From positions 1 to 50,031 of the forward strand of contig JAJCYO010000078.1 of assembly GCA_029262875.1 (NCBI GenBank): a stretch of 50,031 nt of DNA. The letters run 5' to 3'. The notes under the pieces were generated by a model. The model saw only the letters and a program-made list of their open reading frames with translations, had not been told where the DNA came from and made no database searches. Origin of the DNA: Flavobacteriales bacterium (GTDB lineage: Bacteria > Bacteroidota > Bacteroidia > Flavobacteriales_E > Vicingaceae). Numbering within the stretch: position 1 is the first letter of the stretch; each line of letters begins with the position of its first letter. Shown in pieces: positions 38,128-44,737 of the stretch. The translations under genes and the position numbers were made by a program.

Positions 38128-38213
38128 TTTTTTGATCATTCCTGGCTATTTTTTGTCATTTTTGATCATTTTTTGACCATTTTATTGATTTTTTTACCAT
38201 TTTTCAACATTTT
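38128..38213 (+). repeat. Phased T-tract array A
   Basis: Eight T-runs (4-7 T) begin at 38128, 38149, 38159, 38169, 38180, 38189, 38200 and 38210; apart from one missing turn, the step is 9-11 bp. Centre-to-centre spacing averages about 10.2 bp. The array starts directly after the DUF6370 stop codon. Spacer words between tracts (GATCA, GTCA, GACCA) vary. This should be intrinsically curved DNA. Confidence 0.85.
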
Positions 38214-38235
38214 GCAATAAAACATTATCCATCAT

Positions 38236-38760
38236 ATGAAATATAACTTAACCGAAGCCACTGACATTTTAAAGAGAACACCTAAAGTATTAAATGAGCT
38301 ACTAAAGCACCTTCCTGAGAATTGGGCAACGAACAATGAAGGTGAAAACACATGGAGTCCCTTTGATGTTGTTGGACATTTAGTACATGGAGAAAAAACG
38401 GATTGGATCGCCCGAGCCAATATTATTTTAAACAACAACACAGAAAAAACCTTTACTCCTTTTGATCGTTTTGCTCAAGAAAAAGATAGTGTAGGAAAAT
38501 CGCTAAATGAGCTGTTAGCCGAATTTGAAACATTGCGGGCTCAAAATTTAAAAGCACTTTCGTCCCTAAACATCCAACCAGAAGATTATACTAAAGAAGG
38601 TATCCATCCAGACTTTGGGACAGTAACTTTAGAACAATTATTATCGGTATGGGTAGCCCATGATTTAGGTCATATAGCTCAAATATCTCGAGTAATGGCT
38701 AAACAATACAAGACAAATATTGGCCCTTGGAAACAATATTTAAGGGTAGTCAACGATTAA
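38236..38760 (+). CDS. DinB-family protein
   Basis: 174 residues, a four-helix bundle of the DinB/YfiT type. The three histidines of the metal site are visible: H48 in VVGHLVHGE (H51 is the alternative), and H142 and H146 in VAHDLGHIAQISRVMAKQY. In this family a bound divalent metal supports thiol-dependent transfer reactions, but many members lack a known substrate. It is cytoplasmic with no signal. It starts 22 bases after T-tract array A and eight bases before a small membrane protein gene, so these two are probably cotranscribed. Confidence 0.88.
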   Translation: MKYNLTEATDILKRTPKVLNELLKHLPENWATNNEGENTWSPFDVVGHLVHGEKTDWIARANIILNNNTEKTFTPFDRFAQEKDSVGKSLNELLAEFETLRAQNLKALSSLNIQPEDYTKEGIHPDFGTVTLEQLLSVWVAHDLGHIAQISRVMAKQYKTNIGPWKQYLRVVND

Positions 38761-38767
38761 TTAGAAG

Positions 38768-39046
38768 ATGGAACAAGATTTTGGATATCACATATTTTCG
38801 TTGGGCGATACAGAACTCTACTTGTTTATGTTTTTTGCCGTTATGGGTTTAACCGTTTCTCTTCTAATGAGAAAACAAGGAAAAAACCCTATTGTTCCTG
38901 CTTACCTACTTTTTGGCGCATCGGCTATTTTTTTATTGGCAGGTTTATTTACGCCTCCTGATTTAATTTCAAATTTTATATTTTCCATTCCTTCCATACT
39001 TGTTTACGCCATAATTATTGCAGTAAGATTTAATTTAAGAAAATAA
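38768..39046 (+). CDS. Small membrane protein of unknown function
   Basis: 92 residues with three membrane helices (about 14-33 ELYLFMFFAVMGLTVSLL, 43-61 VPAYLLFGASAIFLLAGLF, 68-87 LISNFIFSIPSILVYAIIIA). It has basic ends (RKQGKNP between helices 1 and 2, FNLRK at the C-terminus). No family is recognised. It follows the DinB gene by seven bases and is followed immediately by T-tract array B. Confidence 0.7.
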   Translation: MEQDFGYHIFSLGDTELYLFMFFAVMGLTVSLLMRKQGKNPIVPAYLLFGASAIFLLAGLFTPPDLISNFIFSIPSILVYAIIIAVRFNLRK

Positions 39047-39048
39047 GC

Positions 39049-39123
39049 TTTTTTGCCATTTTTTTGACAATTTCAGCCATTTTTTGATGATTTTAATTGT
39101 TTTTTGTGCCTTTTTATGTTTTT
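39049..39123 (+). repeat. Phased T-tract array B
   Basis: Eight T-runs (3-7 T) begin at 39049, 39059, 39071, 39080, 39091, 39100, 39111 and 39119. Tract centres are 10-10.5 bp apart except for the last step of 8. The array begins two bases after the stop codon of the small membrane protein. All runs are T on the plus strand, as in arrays A, C and D. Confidence 0.85.
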
Positions 39124-39185
39124 ATCAATCTTATTGGCTGGAGACTTAAAAGTTAAAAACAATTATTATCTTCGTTAGCACTTCA

Positions 39186-41015
39186 ATGAAAAATCCAATT
39201 GACATATTAAATCAGCTATTAGCTAAAGCAGAACATACACCTGAAGAATTAGAAATTATACTCTCACAATATTCAAATGCAATAGCAGCCGGTAGCCCTA
39301 ATTTTATAGATAACTATCACCCTAAATTAAAACAACTTTTTTCAAATTATGAGAGTAAAATTGAAATAGCGCCTGGACTAAAAAATTTACTGGAAGCCAT
39401 TACATGCTATTATCAAACCAAATTCGATGATGCTATAGCACCAGCAAAAAAAGCCATTACTTTTTTTACAGCATTAGGACATAATGATTTATTAGGAATG
39501 AGCCATTGGGCTTTTGGAGCTAATTGCCGAAGTTTTGGAGAAATAGATGAAGCAGTAAAACACTTATACAATGGAGTAGAATACATTAATGATAAAGGAA
39601 ATATAGCCTTATATAAATGTTACTGTTATTACCAATTGGCTGAAATAAATGTGAGCATAAAGGACAACCAAGCAGCTCGAAGCAATTATTTAAAAGCAGC
39701 CGAGATGGCTGAAAAATTAAATAATTCTACTGGTATATTTAGAGCTTATAATGGTTTAGGCAATTTATTCATTGTAGAAAAAAACTATCCTGAAGCCTTA
39801 ATTTACCTCAACAAAACATTAGCCATTGAAGGAATAACAAATTCTGAACGTTCCAGGACTTTTTGTGATTTAGGTGATTATTATGCCAAAACCAATGACT
39901 TAGCACAATCTAAAAATTACTACGAACAAAGTGTTGGCATTAGAAAAGAAGCTAACTTAATAAATGCCACCTCTACAGCATTAATTGGATTAGGAAACAC
40001 ATTATTAGCATTAGGATTGATTGATGAAGCAATTGAAAAACTAAATGAAGCATTGATTATTTGTCAAGAATTTAAATCCAAACAAAAACTAATGAACTGT
40101 TACCACTTGCTGGCTCAAGCTTATCAAAAAAATAGCGAGTGGGAATCTTCTGTCCAAGCTTATGAGCAATACGACATCATCCAACAAGAAGTAAGTTCCA
40201 CACAATTGCAAAAAATTTATAAGTTCAAAAACAACAAAATTGAGCAACAAAAAAAACAAATAGAAACAATCCTCACCGAAGTCCATGACAGCATTAATTA
40301 TGCACAAGGGATTCAACAAGCCATCTTGCCATCTAATGGATTGGTAAACTCAAAACTCCCAGACAGTTTTATCCTGTATAAGCCTAAAGATGTGGTTAGT
40401 GGTGACTTCTTTTTTTTAGAGCCAATTGATGACATTGTGATTTATGCCGCAGCCGATTGCACAGGGCATGGTGTTCCTGGAGCGTTAGTTAGTGTTGTTT
40501 GCGTAAATGCCCTGAACCGGAGTGTTCGTGAATTTGGATTAATCAATCCGGCAAAAATTTTAGAAAAAACACGTGAAATCGTTATTCAAACATTTAATAA
40601 AAGTGAGCATGAAGTGAAGGACGGAATGGACATTGCTTTATGTACACTACATGGAAACACATTGAAGTATGCAGGCGCACACAATCCACTTTGGATAATT
40701 AGAAATGGAGAAATAATGGAAATTAAAGCAGACAAGCAACCTGTGGGAAATCACACTGAATTAAATCCATTTACTACACATACTACTGAACTTCTAAAAG
40801 GAGATGTCGTTTATACTTTTACTGACGGATACGTAGATCAATTTGGAGGACCTAAAGGCAAAAAATTCAAGGCCAAAGCTTTTAGAACATTGTTATTATC
40901 TATTCAAGGTAAATCTATGGAGAATCAAAAATCTATACTTGAAAAAACCTTTGATCAATGGAAAGGAGATTTAGAACAGGTGGATGATGTTTGTGTAATT
41001 GGAGTAAAAGTGTAA
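39186..41015 (+). CDS. Cytoplasmic TPR-SpoIIE/PP2C phosphatase
   Basis: 609 residues with no signal peptide and no TM, so unlike the other three it should be fully cytoplasmic. TPR units span about 60-330 (for example YPEALIYLNKTLAIEG, LIDEAIEKLNEALIIC), then a coiled-coil linker (KFKNNKIEQQKKQIETILTE) and VHDSINYAQGIQQAILPS lead into the PP2C domain (about 390-609). Motifs are SGDFFF, AADCTGHGVPGAL (D424), KDGMDIAL, FTDGYVDQFGGPKGKK and QVDDVC. The first metal motif has Phe-Phe where the others have Tyr-Trp. It lies between T-tract arrays B and C. The start ATG 39186 is preceded by a -7-like TATCTTCG at 39167. Confidence 0.9.
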   Translation: MKNPIDILNQLLAKAEHTPEELEIILSQYSNAIAAGSPNFIDNYHPKLKQLFSNYESKIEIAPGLKNLLEAITCYYQTKFDDAIAPAKKAITFFTALGHNDLLGMSHWAFGANCRSFGEIDEAVKHLYNGVEYINDKGNIALYKCYCYYQLAEINVSIKDNQAARSNYLKAAEMAEKLNNSTGIFRAYNGLGNLFIVEKNYPEALIYLNKTLAIEGITNSERSRTFCDLGDYYAKTNDLAQSKNYYEQSVGIRKEANLINATSTALIGLGNTLLALGLIDEAIEKLNEALIICQEFKSKQKLMNCYHLLAQAYQKNSEWESSVQAYEQYDIIQQEVSSTQLQKIYKFKNNKIEQQKKQIETILTEVHDSINYAQGIQQAILPSNGLVNSKLPDSFILYKPKDVVSGDFFFLEPIDDIVIYAAADCTGHGVPGALVSVVCVNALNRSVREFGLINPAKILEKTREIVIQTFNKSEHEVKDGMDIALCTLHGNTLKYAGAHNPLWIIRNGEIMEIKADKQPVGNHTELNPFTTHTTELLKGDVVYTFTDGYVDQFGGPKGKKFKAKAFRTLLLSIQGKSMENQKSILEKTFDQWKGDLEQVDDVCVIGVKV

Positions 41016-41021
41016 ACCTCA

Positions 41022-41098
41022 TTTTTTTAATCATTTTTGGTCATTTATTGTTATTTTTTGGTGTTTTTTGTCATTTTTTGGCAATTTTTACTCATTTT
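41022..41098 (+). repeat. Phased T-tract array C
   Basis: Eight T-runs begin at 41022, 41034, 41044, 41054, 41064, 41074, 41085 and 41095; steps after the first are 10, 10, 10, 10, 11 and 10 bp. Unit words include TTTTTTGGTG, TTTTTTGTCA and TTTTTTGGCA. The array starts six bases after the phosphatase stop codon and precedes a hairpin at 41111. Confidence 0.88.
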
Positions 41099-41110
41099 CA
41101 AAAAACAGGC

Positions 41111-41132
41111 TACTCGGTATAAGTACCGAGTA
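41111..41132. terminator. Hairpin, possible terminator
   Basis: A perfect 9-bp stem TACTCGGTA / TACCGAGTA with loop TAAG lies 96 bases after the phosphatase stop. A T-rich stretch (TTTTCTCTTTTT) begins about 10 bases later rather than directly behind the stem, so termination is plausible but not typical. Confidence 0.5.
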
Positions 41133-41206
41133 AGCTCATTAGTTTTCTCTTTTTATATTTTAGCTTATCAGTAGATTCACTGCCAAAAATTCGGGTAGTA
41201 TCACTC

Positions 41207-41237
41207 TTGTTTCGACTTGTTTCACAGCCTAACTTTA
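41207..41237 (+). promoter_or_regulatory. Promoter of the gene at 41262
   Basis: TTG (41207-41209), 20 bp, TAACTTTA (41230-41237), 24 bases before the ATG. Spacing and both boxes equal those of the Usp promoter at 28532, including the shared CCTAACTTTAT. Confidence 0.55.
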
Positions 41238-41261
41238 TATAGAAATTAATCTTCTATTAAA

Positions 41262-41783
41262 ATGAAATACTTTATTCTTTTCTCACTTGTAGCGTTAATA
41301 AGTATTAACGGCTTCTCCAGACAAAAAATCAAGAAACAACACTTAACGTATTTAGAATACATTAATGAATATGGCAATGACAAAACAAGCATTACCATCA
41401 TTAATATTTTCTTTCAAAAACGAGAATACGCTGGAATTGGAAAAATGTCTTTTCTACCATTAAGCGCATCTGTTACAGCAGTAGCTCCACCGATTGGCAT
41501 TGGATTAATGGCCGTTTCATCTCCTTTATTTGTAAGTGGAATAATTACACGCAACAAATACAGCCATAAAAATTTATTAAAAGCACTAAACGAATACCGA
41601 TCCAATAAAAGTTTATCCAAGAATTTAAAAAAGAAGGTTATCCGAATCCATATTATAGAAGAAGAGATCCATCAAATAGAATTAAGAGAAGCCAGACTCA
41701 TTTCATTAAAAGAAATTAAAAACAAACACATTACAGATGAAAAAAATCGTAAGAAAGACATACTTAGTCATGTATCAAAATGA
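41262..41783 (+). CDS. Membrane-associated protein of unknown function
   Basis: 173 residues. A signal peptide or N-terminal anchor (about 1-18: MKYFILFSLVALISINGFS) precedes a basic segment and a hydrophobic, proline/glycine-rich stretch (about 64-95: MSFLPLSASVTAVAPPIGIGLMAVSSPLFVSGI) that may cross the membrane. The C-terminal third is a highly charged helix (KKKVIRIHIIEEEIHQIELREARL). No family is recognised. It is flanked by arrays C and D, and uses a promoter resembling that of the universal stress protein gene, which hints at stress-linked expression. Confidence 0.65.
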   Translation: MKYFILFSLVALISINGFSRQKIKKQHLTYLEYINEYGNDKTSITIINIFFQKREYAGIGKMSFLPLSASVTAVAPPIGIGLMAVSSPLFVSGIITRNKYSHKNLLKALNEYRSNKSLSKNLKKKVIRIHIIEEEIHQIELREARLISLKEIKNKHITDEKNRKKDILSHVSK

Positions 41784-41838
41784 CAACATTACATTCAATG
41801 AAAAGCTTTTTGCGACCATTAGTAGTTTCTCCATCATC

Positions 41839-41943
41839 TTTTTAGTGATTATTTGTAGTTTTTTGATTGTTTTTGACGTTTTTTAGTCATTTTTATTACT
41901 TTTTGAGCAATTTATTGACATTTTTTGTCTTTTTTGTTAATTT
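41839..41943 (+). repeat. Phased T-tract array D
   Basis: Eleven T-runs (3-6 T) begin at 41839, 41852, 41859, 41870, 41879, 41890, 41900, 41911, 41921, 41930 and 41941. Centre spacing averages about 10.1 bp over ten turns. It ends 20 bases before the -7 box (41964-41971) of the Kir channel gene, so it abuts or forms the upstream part of that promoter. Confidence 0.88.
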
Positions 41944-41963
41944 ACAAAAGAAAAGAATTTCAG

Positions 41964-41971
41964 TATTTTTG
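41964..41971 (+). promoter_or_regulatory. -7 promoter box of the Kir channel gene
   Basis: TATTTTTG matches TAnnTTTG exactly and ends four bases before ATG 41976. At the -33 distance (20 bp upstream) there is TTT, the last tract of array D, in place of TTG. The short distance predicts a leaderless mRNA. Confidence 0.5.
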
Positions 41972-41975
41972 AAGC

Positions 41976-42903
41976 ATGGTATTTAAAAAAATCAAAGAAT
42001 TAACCAACAGTGGTTTTGGTTCAAACATAGACAATGAAGGCGAGCGGTTAATTACTAAAAACGGCAAATTCAACGTAAAGAAAGAAGGAGTAAGCTTTTT
42101 ACAGCGGTTCAATCTATTTCACTACTTAATTAACATGTCTGCCGTTTCTTTCTTTCTATGTTTATTAGGTGGTTTTTTAACCATCAACTTACTCTTTACC
42201 CTTACTTATTTACTAATAGGCTTAGAAGGTTTGCAAGGAAACTACCTCTGGCAACAATTTTTACGATGCCTTTTTCTTTAGCTCCCAAACGTTAACAACT
42301 GTGGGCTATGGGGGATTACATCCTACAGGCAAAATAATTAGTTTAATTGCGAGCTTTGAAGCCTTTATTGGCCTCTTAAGCTTTGCAGTTTCTACAGGAT
42401 TACTCTATGGTAGGTTCTCTAAACCAAAGCCAAAAATCATGTTCAGTAAAAACGCCTTGATTTCTCCTTATCGAGAGATAACAGGCTTAATGGCAAGAGT
42501 AGCCAATCCGAAAAACAACCAATTAATTAATGTAAAAGCAAGTATGATTTTTTCTCAAGTGGAAGACATTGACGGTGCAAAAAAGAGAAAGTTTTACACC
42601 TTAGATTTGGAGATGAGAAAAATTAGCCTTTTTGTTACCAGCTGGACCATCGTTCATCCTATTAGCATAGATAGCCCTTTATTTAATTTAAGTCACAATG
42701 ATTTAAAAGAGAGAAATGCAGAAATGATTCTCTTGTTAAGTGGTTTTGACGAATCATATAATCAAGATATGCACGCGAGAACTTCATACAAATCGGAAGA
42801 AATAATAACAGACGCAAAGTTTGTTTCTGCCATAGGGTTTGGCGAAGGTCAACAATCCGTTATTCGATTGGATAAGTTAAATGACTTTGAAATGATCAAT
42901 TGA
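41976..42903 (+). pseudogene. KirBac-type inward-rectifier K+ channel, split by a 1-base frameshift
   Basis: Frame 1 (41976-42281) gives the N-terminal slide helix and TM1 (LFHYLINMSAVSFFLCLLGGFLT) up to GLEGLQGNYLWQQF, then a premature TAG. One frame over, without any break in homology, comes YDAFFFSSQTLTTVGYGGLHPTG (pore helix and TVGYG filter, in parts), TM2 (IISLIASFEAFIGLLSFAVSTGLLYG) and the cytoplasmic Ig-like domain to 42903. Removing one T from the T5 run at 42258-42262 rejoins both as one protein of about 308 residues. The second frame has no start of its own: its first start-like codon is the valine of the filter. It is either a recent pseudogene, programmed slippage, or a sequence error. 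Confidence 0.88.
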
Positions 42904-42914
42904 AAGTTTGCGAC

Positions 42915-43241
42915 CTATCCTTCTTTGTTATCCAAATAGTCAACTAATCCTTTAATGCTACCATCCCAAAATTGCTCGTAAAACTGAAGCCATTCGCTTA
43001 CTGTTTTTAATGAACTTGGATTGGCAAAAACAATACGCTCCCTACCCTTTTTCGTAATTTCTACGAGCTCTGCCTCCTCTAATATCCGAATGTGCTTGGT
43101 TACCCCCTGCCTGGAAATGTCAAATTTAGCAGAAATATCAGTTATGGGGAGAGCGACACTGGCCACCACAAGAGCGTGTAAAATTTCACGTCTTGTAGGG
43201 TCAGCAATTGCTTTAAAAATTTTATCAATTTTATCCTGCAT
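42915..43241 (-). CDS. ArsR/SmtB-type winged-helix repressor
   Basis: 108 residues. KIFKAIADPTRREILHALVVASVALPITDISAKFDISRQGVTKHIRILEEAELV is the ArsR fold in order: dimer helix, 'DPTRREIL', and the recognition helix ISRQGVTKHIRIL (given here by key parts). EITKKGRERIVFANP forms the beta wing. There is no cysteine metal site (no CxCxxC-like ELCVCDL), so it belongs to the non-metal group that is often paired with SRPBCC genes. It overlaps the upstream SRPBCC gene by 11 bases. Two palindromes upstream of the operon are the likely binding sites, giving self-repression. Confidence 0.9.
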   Translation of the reverse strand: MQDKIDKIFKAIADPTRREILHALVVASVALPITDISAKFDISRQGVTKHIRILEEAELVEITKKGRERIVFANPSSLKTVSEWLQFYEQFWDGSIKGLVDYLDNKEG

Positions 43242-43659
43242 GAATGGCTTTCGTTAAATACGACTGTAACTGATCTACACATTGAGCCCATCCTCCACTG
43301 AAACTTTCAAACATTTTAACGGCCGATTCACCAGGGTAATTGGCAATACCAGAATGTTCCAAATAGAGTTTAGTATTTTCTCCTTCAGCTTCCAATCTCC
43401 ACTTAACCGTTGTTTCTACATCTGTATTTTCTACAATCCAGGTGTACACCAACGTGTAAGGATTTGCCTCTTTTACCACTCCGGTAATTTTCATGCACCC
43501 CTTATCTTCACTTGCTGTAAAAGTATAAGGTGTACCAACTTCTGCTTTAAAATCTGCCTGGATAAACCAAGTAGAAATTTCTTCTGCTTTAGATATCGCA
43601 TTCCATACTTTGTCAACCGGATGGTTAATCATTTCTTCTTTTGTGATCATGTCTTTCAT
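43231..43659 (-). CDS. SRPBCC/AHSA1 domain protein
   Basis: 142 residues. The START-like AHSA1 pattern is clear: EEMINHPVDKVWNAISKAEEISTWFIQADFKAEVGTPYTF at the start, LVYTWIVENTDVETTVKWRLEAEGENTKLYLEHSGI in the middle and GGWAQCVDQLQSYL helix at the end (given as segments). Members bind hydrophobic ligands in a helix-grip cavity. It is the first gene of the pair with the ArsR-type regulator, an arrangement common in Bacteroidota. It may bind a ligand related to the regulator's signal, but none is known. Confidence 0.9.
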   Translation of the reverse strand: MKDMITKEEMINHPVDKVWNAISKAEEISTWFIQADFKAEVGTPYTFTASEDKGCMKITGVVKEANPYTLVYTWIVENTDVETTVKWRLEAEGENTKLYLEHSGIANYPGESAVKMFESFSGGWAQCVDQLQSYLTKAIHAG

Positions 43660-43691
43660 AATAATAAAATTAAAGTTTATAATTTATTTAC

Positions 43692-43747
43692 GCAACTAAT
43701 TGGTTGCAAATATATGTATTTATTTTAATACGCAACCATTTAGTTGC
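43692..43747. promoter_or_regulatory. Twin operator palindromes in divergent promoter region
   Basis: GCAACTAATTGGTTGC (43692-43707) and GCAACCATTTAGTTGC (43732-43747) are two copies of one 16-bp near-palindrome, centres exactly 40 bp apart. On the minus strand a TTG in the second copy and TATATTTG (43714-43707) abutting the first form a promoter with 18-bp spacing. On the plus strand the TTG of the second copy (43744-43746) is 21 bp from TATTTTTA (43768-43775), just before ATG 43780. Both divergent units could thus be repressed together, probably by the ArsR-type protein. Confidence 0.75.
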
Positions 43748-43779
43748 TTTTTATTTTTAAATAACCGTATTTTTACATC

Positions 43780-44139
43780 ATGAACATTGAATCGTATCGA
43801 AATTATTGCTTGTCTAAAAAGGGCGTCACTGAGTCCACCCCATTTCCGAAATTACAAGATGTACTCGTATTTAAGGTAAAGGGAAAAATGTTTACAGCTA
43901 CAGAGATTAGTACCTTTGAAGCTTTTAGTATTAAATGCCATCCAACAACCATAGAAGAATTGCGATCTCAACATGATGCCTTACAAGAACCGTCTTACTT
44001 TAGCAAAAAACATTGGTGCAAAGTAATCATGGATGATTCTGTTTCAGATGCCCTACTCTTTGAATGGATAGATACTTCTTATGATTTAGTTGTTAAGAAC
44101 CTTACCAAAAAGCAACGTTTAGAGCTTGAAACACCCTAA
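43780..44139 (+). CDS. MmcQ/YjbR-family protein
   Basis: 119 residues, typical size. MNIESYRNYCLSKKGVTESTPF with PFPKLQDVLVFKVKGKMFTA, FSIKCHPTTIEELRSQHDALQEPSYFSKKHWCKVIMDD and the C-terminal LIxxSYDLVVKNLTKK pattern (here IDTSYDLVVKNLTKKQR) identify the MmcQ/YjbR family (CyaY-like fold, named as DNA-binding). No biochemical role is well established. A -7-like box ends four bases before the ATG, so the mRNA may be leaderless. It shares the palindromic operator region with the divergent SRPBCC-ArsR pair, suggesting joint control. Confidence 0.9.
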   Translation: MNIESYRNYCLSKKGVTESTPFPKLQDVLVFKVKGKMFTATEISTFEAFSIKCHPTTIEELRSQHDALQEPSYFSKKHWCKVIMDDSVSDALLFEWIDTSYDLVVKNLTKKQRLELETP

Positions 44140-44146
44140 CAAAAAA

Positions 44147-44166
44147 GCCCCAACCGAAGTTGGAGC
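44147..44166 (+). terminator. Probable terminator after the MmcQ/YjbR gene
   Basis: GCCCCAAC-CGAA-GTTGGAGC forms an 8-bp stem with one C/A mismatch and a CGAA tetraloop, seven bases after the stop codon. It is preceded by A6 and followed by CATTTTGTT, so it could work in both directions. Confidence 0.65.
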
Positions 44167-44344
44167 CATTTTGTTATCCTAATAGATAATTACTTAAACC
44201 ATGTTATAAAGTTATGGCATCAATTAAACATAAAGTATGATCCATATCAACATGCCAACTGTTATTTTCATTATTAAGAACCTACCGTTTACAGCCTTTA
44301 TGTGCACATTATCATCGAAAAATCAACCAAAACTGTTTTTTTAG

Positions 44345-44375
44345 TTGTATAACTAAATATTTAGTTATACATTTG
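44345..44375 (+). promoter_or_regulatory. blaI promoter with perfect palindromic operator
   Basis: TTG (44345-44347), 20 bp, TACATTTG (44368-44375) is an exact Bacteroidota promoter. A perfect 24-bp palindrome (half-site GTATAACTAAAT, 44347-44358; mirror 44359-44370) fills the space between and overlaps both boxes. The -7 box ends four bases before ATG 44380. The layout is what is expected for an autorepressed BlaI gene. Confidence 0.85.
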
Positions 44376-44379
44376 TAGC

Positions 44380-44736
44380 ATGCAAGAATTAACTAAAGCT
44401 GAAGAACAAATAATGCTCATCATCTGGCAAAAGGAAAAGTGTTTTGTAAAAGAAGTACTTGCTGAATTACCAGAACCTAAACCAGCATACAATACTGTAT
44501 CTACCATTGTAAGAATTTTGGAGAAAAAGAGTTTTGTAGGATACCAAGCGTTTGGTAAAACACATCAATACTATCCCCTCATCTCTAAAGAAGAATATAA
44601 GGGGCTTAAGACGGATAACTTAGTCTCCAATTTTTTTGGTGGATCTACGGAATCCATGCTTTCCTTTTTTATGAAAGAAAAAAAGATGGATGTAAAAGAA
44701 ATTGATGAACTCTTAAAAGAACTAAAAAAGAAATAA
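44380..44736 (+). CDS. BlaI/MecI/CopY-family repressor
   Basis: 118 residues. The winged helix is visible as LTKAEEQIMLIIWQKEKCFVKEVLAELPEPKPAYNTVSTIVRILEKKSFVGYQAFGKTHQYYPLISKEEY (shown in the order recognition helix YNTVSTIVRILEKK, wing FGKTHQYYP). The C-terminal helices form the dimer and contain the site usually cut by the partner protease (NLVSNFFGGSTESMLSFFMKE). The M56 protease gene follows one base later. It represses its own operon through the palindrome just upstream. No beta-lactamase gene is nearby, so the signal need not be an antibiotic. Confidence 0.95.
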   Translation: MQELTKAEEQIMLIIWQKEKCFVKEVLAELPEPKPAYNTVSTIVRILEKKSFVGYQAFGKTHQYYPLISKEEYKGLKTDNLVSNFFGGSTESMLSFFMKEKKMDVKEIDELLKELKKK

Positions 44737-44737
44737 T

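Noticed and set aside
38128-41943. The regular T-rich spacers as CRISPR arrays or microsatellites
   Set aside because: Units are about 10 bp with variable interiors and no 25-35 bp spacers; no cas genes are near. Only tract phasing is conserved.
42301-42903. The second half of the Kir channel as a separate gene
   Set aside because: Its only start-like codon is the valine of the TVGYG filter; a real gene would not begin inside the pore loop.
43282-43728. A 148-codon plus-strand frame
   Set aside because: It is antisense to the well-supported SRPBCC gene and reads as Phe/Cys-rich nonsense.
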